Below are positions 43,190 through 52,853 of a stretch of 64,000 bases of DNA, piece after piece. The translations under genes were made by a program, and so were the position numbers. The notes beneath the pieces were generated by a model. The model made no database searches and was not told the DNA's origin. It saw nothing but the letters and a program-made list of their open reading frames with translations. Position 1 is the first letter of the stretch. The number at the start of each line of letters is the position of its first letter. This DNA comes from Microbacterium sp. MYb72 (lineage in GTDB: Bacteria > Actinomycetota > Actinomycetes > Actinomycetales > Microbacteriaceae), in assembly GCF_002979415.1 (NCBI RefSeq), contig NZ_PCOT01000003.1, positions 119,217 to 183,216 on the forward strand, read 5' to 3'.

Positions 43190-44569
43190 ATGGCGCAGGT
43201 CGAGACGATCAGAACCTGGGTCGAGCGGCGGATGCCGGAGCTCGTCGCCGCGCACCGGGTCCCCGCGCTGTCGCTCGCGATCGGCCTCGGCGACGAGACG
43301 ATCGAGTTCGCGACCGGGATCCTGAACCGCGACACCGGCGTGGAGGCGACGACCGATGCGGTCTTCCAGATCGGCTCCGTCACCAAGGTGTTCACGGCCA
43401 CGCTCGTCATGCAGCTCGTCGACGAGGGGCTGCTCGCGCTGGATCAGGCGGTGCGCGACATCCTGCCCGGATTCCGGGTGGCCGACGCCGACGCATCGGC
43501 GCGGATCACCGTGCGCCAGCTGCTCAGTCACTCCTCGGGCTTCGAGGGCGATGTGTTCGTCGACACGGGGGCGGGCGACGACAACCTGGAGCGCTACGTC
43601 GACATCCTCGCCGGGACTCCGCAGCTCTTCGCCCCCGGAGAGATGTTCTCGTACAACAACGCGGGGTTCTCGACCCTCGGCCGCCTCGTCGAGGTGCTGC
43701 GGGGAGCGCCGTACGACCGGGTGCTCCGCGAGCGCCTGCTCGATCCGCTCGGACTCCGGCACGCCGCCGTCGATGCGGAGGAGGCGATCCTCCACCGCAC
43801 GGCGGTCGGACATCTGCGCACCGCGGCGGGAGACATCGCTCCGACGACCGTGTGGTCGATGGAGCGCTCGGGGAGCCCGGCGGGGTCCCGACTCGCGATG
43901 AGCGCGCGCGACCTGCTGGGCTTCGGGCGTCTCCATCTCGCCGGAGGCGTCGCGGCGGACGGATCCCGGCTGCTGTCCACGGCGTCCGTCGAGGACATGC
44001 GCCGCCCCCAGGTGCGGCTGCCGGACATCGATCAGGGCGTCGCCTGGGGTCTCGGCTGGGAGCTCTTCGCACGCGACGGCCGCGTGCTCCCCGGTCATGA
44101 CGGCAACACCATCGGTCAGTCGGCCTGCCTCCGTCTGCTCCCGGAGGAGGGAGTCGCGGTGGCCGTGCTCGCGAACGGAGGGGATCCCCATCCGGTGTTC
44201 GCCGAACTGGTCGATGACGTGCTGCGGGAGGTCGCGGGCATCGGCCAGAAGGAGACGCCCGCCGCATCCGGACCCGCTCCGCACGACGCCGGGCGCTTCG
44301 TGGGCCGCTACGAGTCCAGCACGGCGATCACGACGATCAGCCGCACCGACGACGGGCGGCTCTGGCTCGACCGCACACCCCGGGGCGTCGTCGCCGACCT
44401 CGGCGATCTGCCCTACCGCACCGAGCTCGTCTCCTGGCGGGACGACGTGCTGCTGCCCGTCGACCCGGAGGGCGGCGTGCGCCAGCCCATCGCCTTCCTG
44501 GGCGACGACGGCACGGGGCGCGCGGCGCACCTGCATACGGGACGCGCAGACAGGAGGATGGACTCATGA
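43190..44569 (+). CDS. Serine hydrolase, beta-lactamase / S12 peptidase family
   Basis: A 459-residue penicillin-binding-protein-fold hydrolase. Catalytic motifs are S63-x-x-K66 in GSVTK, Tyr155 in SYNNAGF (YxN), and His303-Asp-Gly in GHDGNT replacing KTG. A C-terminal lipocalin-like domain occupies about 370-455. The family includes D-aminopeptidases, esterases and DD-peptidase-like enzymes as well as class C beta-lactamases; HxG in place of KTG points away from a true beta-lactamase. There is no signal peptide, so it is probably cytoplasmic. GGAGGG lies 4 nt before the ATG, and a TATGCT box lies at 43154. Its stop overlaps the dipeptidase start (ATGA). Confidence 0.88.
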   Translation: MAQVETIRTWVERRMPELVAAHRVPALSLAIGLGDETIEFATGILNRDTGVEATTDAVFQIGSVTKVFTATLVMQLVDEGLLALDQAVRDILPGFRVADADASARITVRQLLSHSSGFEGDVFVDTGAGDDNLERYVDILAGTPQLFAPGEMFSYNNAGFSTLGRLVEVLRGAPYDRVLRERLLDPLGLRHAAVDAEEAILHRTAVGHLRTAAGDIAPTTVWSMERSGSPAGSRLAMSARDLLGFGRLHLAGGVAADGSRLLSTASVEDMRRPQVRLPDIDQGVAWGLGWELFARDGRVLPGHDGNTIGQSACLRLLPEEGVAVAVLANGGDPHPVFAELVDDVLREVAGIGQKETPAASGPAPHDAGRFVGRYESSTAITTISRTDDGRLWLDRTPRGVVADLGDLPYRTELVSWRDDVLLPVDPEGGVRQPIAFLGDDGTGRAAHLHTGRADRRMDS

Positions 44570-45606
44570 GCCTGGACCTTCACCGCCGCGCGGTCGTCGC
44601 GGACGCGCACAATGACCTGCTGTGCTCCGTCGCGAGCCGCGAACCCGATGAGTGGTCGGAGTACTTCCGTGCGCAGTGGCTGCCGCAGCTGCACGCCGGC
44701 GGCGTCGATCTGCAGATCCTCCCCGTGTTCATCGACGACCAGTACCGTCCGGAGGGGGCGCTGCGCCGCACGCTCCGCATGATCGAGGCCGCACACCGGA
44801 TCGCGGAGGACAACGCGGATGCCGTCTCCCTCTGCCTCACCGGCACGGAGGTCGACGGCGCGATCGAGGAGGGGCGCATCGCCTTGGTGCTGGCCCTCGA
44901 GGGCATGCCGGGGATCGGCGACGACGTCGAGCTGCTGGAGACCGTGCACCGTCTCGGCGTGCGCGTCGGCTCCATCGCGCACTTCGGCCGGAGCGCGTTC
45001 GGCGACGGCAGCGGCGAGGACGCCGCGGGCAGCCGCCTCACCAGGACCGGCGTCAGGGCGGTCGCCGAGATGGAGCGCATCGGGATGCTGTTCGACGTGA
45101 GCCACCTCGGCTCCGGCGGCGTCGACCACGTGCTCGAGCTCGCGACGCGACCGGTCATGGCCACGCACTCCTCTGCGCGGGCGCTGTTCGACCACCACCG
45201 CAACCTCACCGACGAGCAGGCGCGGGGGATCGCGGCCACGGGCGGTGTCGTGTGCGTGAACTTCTTCGCCGCCTACCTGCACGAGAGCGCGTACACGATC
45301 GACACGCTGCTCGATCACTTCGAGCACCTGGTCGGCGTCGCAGGCGTCGAACACGTGGGCATGGGGCCGGATTTCGTGCGCGAGGTGCTGGCCGACACCA
45401 CGGCGCCCTGCTGCGTGCAGGACACGGTGGAGGGCGTGCCTGCCGACGTGTACCTGCCGGGGCTCGACGGCCCGGCAGGGCTGCCGCTGGTGACCGAGGC
45501 TCTGCTGGGCAGAGGGTGGGGAGAGGCTGATATCCTCGCCGTGCTCGGCGGGAACGTGCAGCGGCTGCTCCGCGCCGAGCTCGGCGTCGCCGGACGCCCC
45601 GCCTGA
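44566..45606 (+). CDS. Membrane dipeptidase-family (peptidase M19) hydrolase
   Basis: A 346-residue M19 amidohydrolase. The first zinc pair is in VVADAHNDLL (HxD, about residues 14-16), the bridging Glu in VLALEGMPG, and later His ligands in LFDVSHLGS and MATHSSAR; the C-terminal half has VGMGPDF and GLPLVTEALL. M19 enzymes hydrolyse dipeptides and tolerate a D-residue at the C-terminal side. It lacks a signal peptide, unlike secreted renal dipeptidase, so it would act on imported dipeptides. It is co-translated with the S12 hydrolase and precedes the dipeptide ABC operon by 143 nt. Confidence 0.92.
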   Translation: MSLDLHRRAVVADAHNDLLCSVASREPDEWSEYFRAQWLPQLHAGGVDLQILPVFIDDQYRPEGALRRTLRMIEAAHRIAEDNADAVSLCLTGTEVDGAIEEGRIALVLALEGMPGIGDDVELLETVHRLGVRVGSIAHFGRSAFGDGSGEDAAGSRLTRTGVRAVAEMERIGMLFDVSHLGSGGVDHVLELATRPVMATHSSARALFDHHRNLTDEQARGIAATGGVVCVNFFAAYLHESAYTIDTLLDHFEHLVGVAGVEHVGMGPDFVREVLADTTAPCCVQDTVEGVPADVYLPGLDGPAGLPLVTEALLGRGWGEADILAVLGGNVQRLLRAELGVAGRPA

Positions 45607-45611
45607 TTCGT

Positions 45612-45632
45612 CGGCCCCGACGAACGGGGCCG
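45612..45632 (+). terminator. Short hairpin after the dipeptidase gene
   Basis: A 7-bp GC stem (45612-45618 with 45626-45632) and GACGAAC loop start 6 nt past the stop. GACGAACGG recurs at 45650 and CCGTTCGA at 45636. It is a weak terminator; readthrough into the ABC operon is possible. Confidence 0.5.
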
Positions 45633-45749
45633 GTTCCGTTCGACAGCTCCGACGAACGGCATGCGCGGCTTCTGCCGCAGTATCGAGGATGACGCAGGGC
45701 CGCCCTGGACCCCGCGGGCAGGCCACTGTAGTTCGCAAGGGAGCGCGGC

Positions 45750-47786
45750 ATGCTGACGATTCGAGACCTCTCGGTGGAGATCCACCGGTCGGGTCGCACC
45801 GTGCGCCCCGTGACGGGCGTCGACCTCGTGCTGAGCCGCGGGGAGACCCTCGGCATCGTCGGCGAGACGGGCTCTGGCAAGTCGATGACGGGTCTCGCCG
45901 TGATGGGCATGCTGCCCGGCGGCGGGCGCATCACGAGCGGCTCGATCGACTTCGACGGCACCGAGCTGGTCGGTCTCGGCGCCGCCGAGTACCGGGCGAT
46001 CCGCGGCAACGACATCTCGATGGTCTTCCAGGACTCGATGACCTCGCTCAACCCCACGCGCAACATCGGAGACCAGGTCGCCGAACCCCTGCTGCTGCAC
46101 CGCGGGCTCTCGAAGAGGGCGGCGCGGAAGAGGGCGGAGGAGATGCTCGCACTCGTCGGCATCCCCCGTCCGTCCGAGCGTATGGGCGACTTCCCTCACC
46201 AGCTGTCCGGCGGCATGCGTCAGCGCGTGATGATCGCGATGGCGCTGATCTGCGAACCGCGCGTGCTCATCGCGGATGAGCCGACCACGGCCCTCGACGT
46301 CACGATCCAGGCGGAGATCCTCGAGCTGCTGAGCGGGCTCAAGCAGCAGCTCGGCATGGCCATGATCCTCGTGACGCACGACATGGGCGTCGTCGCGCGG
46401 CACGCCGATCGCGTCGGCGTGATGTACGGAGGGCGCCTGGTGGAGACCGGAGCCACCCCCGATCTCTTCCACCACACCCGCCACCGGTACACGCACGCGC
46501 TGCTGTCGTCGATCCCCTCGCTGGCGCAGGACAAGGACGTGGAGCTGTTCAGCATCCCCGGCTCGCCTCCGGACCCGGCGGAACCGCAGGTCGGATGCCG
46601 CTTCGCCGCCCGCTGCGCCGCGGCGACCGACCGGTGCCGCACCGACACGCCCGTCTCCGTCGCGGGCCCGGGGGAGGGGCACGTGTTCTCCTGCTGGAAC
46701 CCGGTGACGACCGTGTCGGAGACGGCCGTGCAGCGTCGATTCGCCGCGCAGGAGCCGCGGACGGAGACCGCGGTGCCGCGCCTCCGCGTCGTCGACCTCC
46801 GCAAGGAGCATCCGGTGTCGGCCCAGGGACTGTTCGGACGCAAGCGCTCCGTCAAGGCCGTCGCCGGCGTGAGCTTCGAGGTGAGAGCGGGGGAGGCGTT
46901 CGGCCTGGTCGGCGAGTCCGGCTGCGGCAAGTCGTCCCTCGGGCGGATGCTCGTGGCTCTCGACCGTCCGACCTCGGGAGAGGTGCTGCTCGACGGCGCC
47001 CGCGTCTCGGGTCTCGGGTCGAGGCAGCTGGGACCGCGTCGCGCGAAGCTGCAGATGATGTTCCAGGACTCGCACGCGTCCCTCGACCCGAAGATGCGCA
47101 TCGACGACATCCTGCGGGAGCCGCTGGTCATCCAGGGCGTCGGCACTCCGGCCGAGCGCACCGAGAAGGCGCTGGCGTCGCTCGCGAGCGTGGGCCTCGG
47201 CGCCTCGATCATGGAGCGCTACCCTCATGAGCTCTCCGGAGGGCAGCGGCAGCGCATCGGCCTCGCCCGCGCCCTCGCGCTCGACCCCGATGTGCTCGTC
47301 GCCGATGAGCCGGTGAGCGCCCTCGACGTGTCGATCCGCTCGCAGGTGCTGAACCTCATGCGCACGATCCAGCGGGAGCGCGGCCTCTCCAGCGTCGTCA
47401 TCTCGCACGACCTCGCCGTCGTGCGCTACCTCGTCGACAGGGTGGGCGTGATGTACCTCGGCGCCCTGGTCGAGGTGGGCGAGACCGAGGAGGTCTACGC
47501 CCGCCCCGCTCACCCCTATACGGCCGGTCTCCTCGCCGCGGTCCCCGTTGCCGACCCCGACCTGGTGGAGACGCCGGTCGAGCGGGTGCGGGGCGAGCTG
47601 CCCAGTCCGCTCGATCCGCCCAGCGGATGCCGTTTCCGCACCCGCTGCCCCCTGGCGACGGAGCTGTGCGCGAGCGTGGAGCCGACGCTCGAGGCCGTCG
47701 GGGCCGACCACGGGGTCGCCTGCCACTTCCCCCTGCAGCCGAAGCTCCGGAAGACCGGTTCGCCCGCTGAGGAGGCGCACGCATGA
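45750..47786 (+). CDS. Dipeptide/oligopeptide ABC transporter, fused double ATPase
   Basis: A 678-residue protein with two complete nucleotide-binding domains, equivalent to DppD and DppF joined. Domain 1 has Walker A GETGSGKS at 38-45, signature LSGGMRQR and Walker [13 protein letters not shown]. Domain 2 has Walker A GESGCGKS at about 389, LSGGQRQR and [12 protein letters not shown]. Each is followed by the oligopeptide C-terminal motif with cysteines (CRFAARC and CRFRTRC), characteristic of peptide and nickel importers. AAGGGAG precedes the ATG. It starts the transporter operon and overlaps the permease by 4 nt. Confidence 0.95.
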   Translation: MLTIRDLSVEIHRSGRTVRPVTGVDLVLSRGETLGIVGETGSGKSMTGLAVMGMLPGGGRITSGSIDFDGTELVGLGAAEYRAIRGNDISMVFQDSMTSLNPTRNIGDQVAEPLLLHRGLSKRAARKRAEEMLALVGIPRPSERMGDFPHQLSGGMRQRVMIAMALICEPRVLIADEPTTALDVTIQAEILELLSGLKQQLGMAMILVTHDMGVVARHADRVGVMYGGRLVETGATPDLFHHTRHRYTHALLSSIPSLAQDKDVELFSIPGSPPDPAEPQVGCRFAARCAAATDRCRTDTPVSVAGPGEGHVFSCWNPVTTVSETAVQRRFAAQEPRTETAVPRLRVVDLRKEHPVSAQGLFGRKRSVKAVAGVSFEVRAGEAFGLVGESGCGKSSLGRMLVALDRPTSGEVLLDGARVSGLGSRQLGPRRAKLQMMFQDSHASLDPKMRIDDILREPLVIQGVGTPAERTEKALASLASVGLGASIMERYPHELSGGQRQRIGLARALALDPDVLVADEPVSALDVSIRSQVLNLMRTIQRERGLSSVVISHDLAVVRYLVDRVGVMYLGALVEVGETEEVYARPAHPYTAGLLAAVPVADPDLVETPVERVRGELPSPLDPPSGCRFRTRCPLATELCASVEPTLEAVGADHGVACHFPLQPKLRKTGSPAEEAHA

Positions 47787-48733
47787 TCTGGTTCGTCGCC
47801 CGCCGGGTGCTGGTGTCCCTCGCGGTGCTGCTGGGCATCTCGCTCGTCGTGTTCCTCATGCTGCATCTGATCTCCGACAGCCCCGGACGCGCGGTCCTCG
47901 GTCAGCAGGCCACGCAGGCGGCCGTCGACGCGTTCAACCGCGAGAACGGCTACGACCGCCCCGTGCTGATCCAGTACGGGGACTACCTGCTGCAGCTGCT
48001 GAAGGGCGACCTCGGACGCTCGTACAAGCTCAACGAGGAGGTCGGCACCCTCCTGCTCCAGAACGCGCCGCGCAGCGCGATGCTCTCGCTGTGCGGTCTG
48101 GTGCTGGCCCTCGTGATCGCGATCCCGCTCGGCATCCTGCAGGCGGTCCGTCGTGGACGCTTCGTCGACAGGGCCGCGACGTCGGTGTCGTACCTGCTGT
48201 ACGCGACGCCGTCGTTCCTCATCGCCCTGGTGCTCATCGGCGTCTTCAGCCAGACCGTCCCGCTGTTCCCCGCCGAGGCGTCGCAGTCGACCTCGCCGTG
48301 GGTCGTGTTCACCGACACGAGGGCGATGGCGCTGCCGCTGATCACCCTCGCGATCACGAACATCGTGGTGTTCGCGCAGTACCAGCGCTCCTCTGCCCTC
48401 GAGCAGCTCGGCATGGACTACATCAAGGTCGCGCGGGCGAAGGGCGCATCCGAGCGCATCGTGCTCACCCGGCACCTGCTGCGCAACGCGATCACCCCGA
48501 TCATCACGCTCGTCGGCGTGCTGATCCCCACCCTCCTCGCGGGCAATCTCATCGTCGAGGCGGTCTTCAACTACCCGGGACTCGGGCTGCTCTTCCTGAA
48601 CAGCCTCCACCGAGAGGACTATCCGGTGCTGCTGGCATACACGCTCATCGGCGGTGCGCTCACCGTCGCAGGGAACTTCGTGGCCGACCTCGTCGTCGCC
48701 CGCGCCGACCGCCGGATCGAGCTGGGAGCATGA
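47783..48733 (+). CDS. Dipeptide ABC transporter permease, DppB type
   Basis: A 316-residue permease with six spans. It begins with the DppB/OppB signature [20 protein letters not shown] and has the large external loop (residues 30-95). The coupling loop is YIKVARAKGASERIVLTRHLLRNA shortened to about residues 213-236. ATGA overlaps at both ends (with the ATPase upstream and DppC downstream) make it part of a translationally coupled unit. It forms the channel with the next gene. Confidence 0.95.
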   Translation: MIWFVARRVLVSLAVLLGISLVVFLMLHLISDSPGRAVLGQQATQAAVDAFNRENGYDRPVLIQYGDYLLQLLKGDLGRSYKLNEEVGTLLLQNAPRSAMLSLCGLVLALVIAIPLGILQAVRRGRFVDRAATSVSYLLYATPSFLIALVLIGVFSQTVPLFPAEASQSTSPWVVFTDTRAMALPLITLAITNIVVFAQYQRSSALEQLGMDYIKVARAKGASERIVLTRHLLRNAITPIITLVGVLIPTLLAGNLIVEAVFNYPGLGLLFLNSLHREDYPVLLAYTLIGGALTVAGNFVADLVVARADRRIELGA

Positions 48734-49629
48734 GCACGGCACGCGCGGAGATCGCGGCCGAGGAGCTCCCCGTCCTCGCCACGCGCAACCCCCTCTCGCG
48801 CTCCGCGGTGCTGAAGGCGCTGTGGCGCAACAAGCCGGGCATGGCGGGGGTGTTCATCCTCGTCGGCCTGGTGCTGTTCTGCTACCTCGGACCGCTCGTG
48901 TACCCCACGAACCAGACCGACGTCGACCTCCTCAACGCCGCGCTCGCCCCGGGGGAGGGCTTCCCGCTCGGCACGGACAGCAACGGCTTCGACGTGCTCG
49001 GCCGGCTCATGCAGGGCGGCCAGGTGTCGCTGCAGATCGGACTGCTCGCCGCGCTGTTCGCCACCACGCTCGGCACGATCTACGGAGCGGTCGCGGGCCT
49101 CGTCGGCGGCGTCGTCGACGGCATCATGATGCGCGTCGTCGACGTGCTGCTGTCGATCCCGTTCCTGTTCTTCGTGCTCATCATCGCTGCGCGCTTCACG
49201 GCCACGCCGCTCACCCTCAGCCTCGTGATCGGCGGCTTCTCCTGGCTCGTCGCGGCGCGGCTGATCCGCGGCGAGGTGCTGTCGCTCCGCGTCAGGGAGT
49301 TCGTGTCGGCCGCGCGCCTCATGGGTGCGAGCAACCGGCGCCTGATCTTCAGCCACCTCATCCCGAACACCTTCGGGGTGATCATCGTGAACCTGACCTT
49401 CCAGGTCGCCGACTCGATCATCGTGCTCGCCGCTCTCGGCTATCTCGGCTTCGGCCTGAGCTATCCGGTGACAGACTGGGGCAGTCAGCTCTCCAGCGGG
49501 GTGACGTTCCTCGCGGCGGACTACTGGTGGCTGATCTACCCGGTCGGCGTGTGCATCGTGCTCACCGTGCTGGCGCTGAACCTGCTCGGCGACGCGCTCC
49601 GCGACGCGATCGAGCACCGATCCCTGTGA
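48730..49629 (+). CDS. Dipeptide ABC transporter permease, DppC type
   Basis: A 299-residue permease with a cytoplasmic N-terminal segment, a first span at about 38-58, the GTDSNGFDVLGRLMQGGQVS region (DppC/OppC hallmark), and a coupling loop REFVSAARLMGASNRRLIF. The ATGA start overlaps the DppB stop. It completes the transmembrane part of the importer. A 160-nt gap with two small inverted repeats separates it from the binding-protein gene. Confidence 0.95.
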   Translation: MSTARAEIAAEELPVLATRNPLSRSAVLKALWRNKPGMAGVFILVGLVLFCYLGPLVYPTNQTDVDLLNAALAPGEGFPLGTDSNGFDVLGRLMQGGQVSLQIGLLAALFATTLGTIYGAVAGLVGGVVDGIMMRVVDVLLSIPFLFFVLIIAARFTATPLTLSLVIGGFSWLVAARLIRGEVLSLRVREFVSAARLMGASNRRLIFSHLIPNTFGVIIVNLTFQVADSIIVLAALGYLGFGLSYPVTDWGSQLSSGVTFLAADYWWLIYPVGVCIVLTVLALNLLGDALRDAIEHRSL

Positions 49630-49789
49630 ACCCCGGCGGGGCTGTGTAGGCCTCGACGGATCACGCCCCGCGATTCTGTCGGGATCCCTGAACGGCCGAC
49701 ATCGGGGATGCTGCACTCTCGGAGCATCGGACCTCTGCACCACCCGATCGGTCCGACCATCATCTCAACCCGAACGAGGAGCACCGCAC
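49630..49789 (+). other. Gap between DppC and binding-protein genes
   Basis: No gene is seen. Two modest inverted repeats are present: GATGCT (49707-49712) with AGCATC (49723-49728), and CGGACC (49728-49733) with GGTCCG (49750-49755). They could form a processing or attenuation structure that lets the binding protein be expressed at a different level. AACGAGGA before the ATG is the ribosome site. Confidence 0.4.
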
Positions 49790-51643
49790 ATGTCGCAGGT
49801 TCCGCGGAGGCGAGGACGCCTCCTTCTCGCCCTGGCCACGGCCGGGGTGCTCGCACTGACCGGCTGCACCGGCACGAGCTCGCAGGTCGATACGGCGACG
49901 TACGACAAGATCCCCGAGGCGAGCAGCTCGCACGTCGACGGGGGCGTCGTCACGATCGCGTTGACGCCGGGCCTCACCCCGAACTACATCTACCCGTTCC
50001 CTCCCGCCGAGGCCGGCGGAACGGTGATCGGCTACGACCTCATGTGGCGTGCGCTGTACCGCACGAGCCTCGAGGGGGAGCCCTTCGACGAGGCGACCAG
50101 CCTCGCCGAGGCGCCGGTCGTCAGCGACGACGGTCACACCGCCACGATCACGCTCAAGGACTACACCTGGTCCAACGGCAAGCCCGTCACCGCCGACGAC
50201 GTCGTGTTCTCCTTCGACCTCCTCAAGGCGGCGATCGCCGACAGCCCCGCGAACTGGAGCTTCTACACGCCGGGGCAGTTCCCCGACGGCGTCACGGCGA
50301 CGGCGGCGGATGCGCACACACTCACCCTGACCTTCGAGACGCCGTACAACCCGTCGTACCTGGTGTCGCTCCTGCAGCTGCTCTACGTCATGCCGTCCGC
50401 CGACTGGAGCATCGCCGAGACCGGCGGGCCCGTGCTCGACTTCCGCGACCCCGCGAACGCCACGGCGATCTACCACTACCTCACCGCGCAGTCGTCCGAC
50501 CAGTCGACGTTCGCCACGAACCCGCTGTGGCAGGTCGTGAACGGCCCGTACCGGCTGTCGGCGTTCGAGCCGACGACGGGGTCGTTCTCCCTGACGCCGA
50601 ACGAGGAGTACGCGGGCCCTGGGGACTCGACCATCGAGCGCGTCGACTTCAAGGCGTTCACCTCGGCTGCGGCGATCTACAACCAGTACGAGGCGGGCAC
50701 GCTCACGGTCGGCCGACTGGACGCCAGTTACGCCTCGAAGATCGACGACCTGAAGAAGAAGGGCTACAACGTGTACGGCGCCCCGTCGCCGGCCCGGTTC
50801 GACGGCCTCGTCCTCAACTTCGCGAACACCGTCGACAACTTCGACAAGGTCATCGCGCAGCTCTACATCCGCCAGGCGCTGCAGCACTCGATCGACCAGG
50901 CCGGGTACATCAAGAGCCGCGGCATCCACAGCGGCACCGCCACGGAGAACTACAGCACGGGCGGTCTGAACTCGGCGTACCCGCCGGAGTTCGGCGACGA
51001 GGCGACGTACCCCTTCGACCCGAAGGCGGCGGAGAAGCTCCTCACCGATCACGGCTGGAAGGTGGATGCCGAGAAGGGCACGACCTGCGTCAAGCCGGGC
51101 ACCGGTGACGACGAGTGCGGAGAGGGGATCCCCGAAGGGCAGAAGATCACCTTCACGATCGCCTCCGCCAACGAGCCCGCCTACGTGGGCGCTCGGGATC
51201 TCGCGTTCGTCTCCCAGCTCAAGAAGCTCGGCATCGAGGCGAAGATCGTGACGAAGTCGCTGAACTACATGTACGAGAACTACGGCAACAGCTACGCGCC
51301 GGACAACGCCGACGAGTGGGCCATGCAGGACTTCGGCGCCTTCGTGCAGACCGCGTACCCGACCAGCAACAACGCCTTCAACACGGGCGGCAGCTTCAAC
51401 CTGGGCAGCTACAGCAACCCCGAGGCCGACGCGCTGATCGAGGCGAGCACGTTCGGTTCAGACCCGACCGCGCTCAGCGCCGAGGTCACGATGCTGTCGA
51501 AGGACCTTCCGGTGCTCTTCTTCCCGACGCCCGACAATCTGATCGTCTGGAAGGACACGCTGTCGGGTCCTCCCTCGACCTTCCGATCGCTCCTGAAGTT
51601 CGTCTACTCTCCGGAGCAGTGGTACTTCACCGAGAAGCAGTAG
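49790..51643 (+). CDS. Peptide ABC transporter substrate-binding lipoprotein
   Basis: A 617-residue family 5 solute-binding protein. It has a signal peptide with lipobox LALTGC (Cys about residue 25), so it is a membrane-anchored lipoprotein. Then come ESBP_bac_5 features: YDLMWRALYRTS, TITLKDYTWSNGKPVTADDVVFSFDLLK (quoted only in part: TWSNGKPVTADDVVFSF), and YGNSYAPDNADEWAMQDFG near 490-510. It delivers di- or oligopeptides to the DppBC channel. It is the last transport gene, whereas binding protein first is more usual. The esterase-family gene begins 10 nt after its stop. Confidence 0.94.
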   Translation: MSQVPRRRGRLLLALATAGVLALTGCTGTSSQVDTATYDKIPEASSSHVDGGVVTIALTPGLTPNYIYPFPPAEAGGTVIGYDLMWRALYRTSLEGEPFDEATSLAEAPVVSDDGHTATITLKDYTWSNGKPVTADDVVFSFDLLKAAIADSPANWSFYTPGQFPDGVTATAADAHTLTLTFETPYNPSYLVSLLQLLYVMPSADWSIAETGGPVLDFRDPANATAIYHYLTAQSSDQSTFATNPLWQVVNGPYRLSAFEPTTGSFSLTPNEEYAGPGDSTIERVDFKAFTSAAAIYNQYEAGTLTVGRLDASYASKIDDLKKKGYNVYGAPSPARFDGLVLNFANTVDNFDKVIAQLYIRQALQHSIDQAGYIKSRGIHSGTATENYSTGGLNSAYPPEFGDEATYPFDPKAAEKLLTDHGWKVDAEKGTTCVKPGTGDDECGEGIPEGQKITFTIASANEPAYVGARDLAFVSQLKKLGIEAKIVTKSLNYMYENYGNSYAPDNADEWAMQDFGAFVQTAYPTSNNAFNTGGSFNLGSYSNPEADALIEASTFGSDPTALSAEVTMLSKDLPVLFFPTPDNLIVWKDTLSGPPSTFRSLLKFVYSPEQWYFTEKQ

Positions 51644-51653
51644 GGACCCGCCG

Positions 51654-52853
51654 ATGAGCGCGCAGACCGCCGCGTACGCGCAGCCGATCCCCGAGATCGA
51701 CCTCGCGCATCCGGAGCTCCCCGGCTCCGCCGCGATCGGCGCGCTCATCGGCGCGTCCAGGGTGGTCGCGCTCGGCGAGGGCGCCCACAGCATCGTCGAG
51801 TTCACGGCCTACGGCGACGCCTTTCTGCGCACCCTCGTGCGCGATCACGGCGTCACGGCGTTCGTGATGGAGTCGGGCTTCGCAGAGGGGCTGCTCGTGG
51901 ACGAGTGGATCCGCGGCGGCCCCGGCGCCGTGCAGGACATCGCCAGGGAGGGCATCACCTACCGCTTCGGGGAGTCGGAGTCGCTCTGGCGGCAGCTGGA
52001 GTGGATGCGGGAGTGGAACGCCGCAGGCGGCGGCATCCGCTTCTACGGAATGGACCTGCCCGGCTCCTCCACCTCGCCGGGGCCGGCCGTGCGCGCCTGC
52101 CTCGCCCGGATCCCGGCGCGCGACGGCGACGAGGAGCTGCAGCGCGTCGCCGACCTCGGCGGCCGCACGGAGGCCGCCATCGCCTACGCCTCGATGTCGG
52201 ACGGGCAGCGCACGGAGTTCGCGGAGTCCCTGCGCGCACTGATCGCCCGGGTCCGTGAGGACGGCGACGAGATCGCGCTGCGCTGCGCCGCGTCGATCGA
52301 CGCGTATCTCGCGGAGCTCGACGGGGATGACGACGCGGGCCCCTACCCCCGCGAGACGTTCATGGCCGAGACCGTCGAGTGGATCGCGGCGCGCGAGAAG
52401 AGGATCCTCGTCTACGCGCACAACGGCCACGTCCGCCGCACCCCGCTCGACGGGAGGCCCATGATGGGCGCCCTCCTCTCTTCCGCACTCGGGGCGGACC
52501 TCCGCGTCATCGGCATGACGTACGGCGCCGGCCCTGTGGTGACCTTCACGCAGCGCTCGCCGCGGCCCTTCGACTGCGACGTCTCGCTCGGTCAGCGCGG
52601 GACCGTGCCCGGATCGATCGAGGAGCGGCTGGACGCGATCGGAGCGGATGCCGTGCTCGTTGATCTCTCTCGCGCCGACGCGGCCCTTCTCGACGGCGTC
52701 GAGGGGATGCTGGCGAGCGGGAGCCTGGAGCGGGTCGACGACTTCCCCGCGAGCTTCGACGCCCTGCTGCACCTGCACCGGGTCCGCCCGACCCCCGGCG
52801 CCTTCGAGCGTCTGCGCGCGGAGTTCGATGCTCCAGGGCGGTCGGAGGCATGA
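51654..52853 (+). CDS. Erythromycin esterase-family hydrolase
   Basis: A 399-residue protein of the Ere family. The characteristic motif is VALGEGAHSIVEF (about residues 38-50), with Glu42, His45 and Glu49 matching the metal/activation cluster, and a later His in YAHNGHVRR near 252. Classic Ere proteins open the macrolide lactone, but many environmental members are uncharacterised hydrolases. It lies in a run of peptide genes, 10 nt after the binding protein and overlapping the oligopeptidase by 4 nt. A role in peptide or depsipeptide breakdown is therefore as likely as drug resistance; nothing in the sequence decides. Confidence 0.82.
   Translation: MSAQTAAYAQPIPEIDLAHPELPGSAAIGALIGASRVVALGEGAHSIVEFTAYGDAFLRTLVRDHGVTAFVMESGFAEGLLVDEWIRGGPGAVQDIAREGITYRFGESESLWRQLEWMREWNAAGGGIRFYGMDLPGSSTSPGPAVRACLARIPARDGDEELQRVADLGGRTEAAIAYASMSDGQRTEFAESLRALIARVREDGDEIALRCAASIDAYLAELDGDDDAGPYPRETFMAETVEWIAAREKRILVYAHNGHVRRTPLDGRPMMGALLSSALGADLRVIGMTYGAGPVVTFTQRSPRPFDCDVSLGQRGTVPGSIEERLDAIGADAVLVDLSRADAALLDGVEGMLASGSLERVDDFPASFDALLHLHRVRPTPGAFERLRAEFDAPGRSEA

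Noticed and set aside
43190..44569. Class C beta-lactamase
   Set aside because: The third motif is HDG rather than KTG, there is a C-terminal lipocalin-like domain and no signal peptide.
51654..52853. Macrolide resistance gene
   Set aside because: Family motifs are present, but the peptide-operon context and absence of other resistance genes do not support naming it ere.
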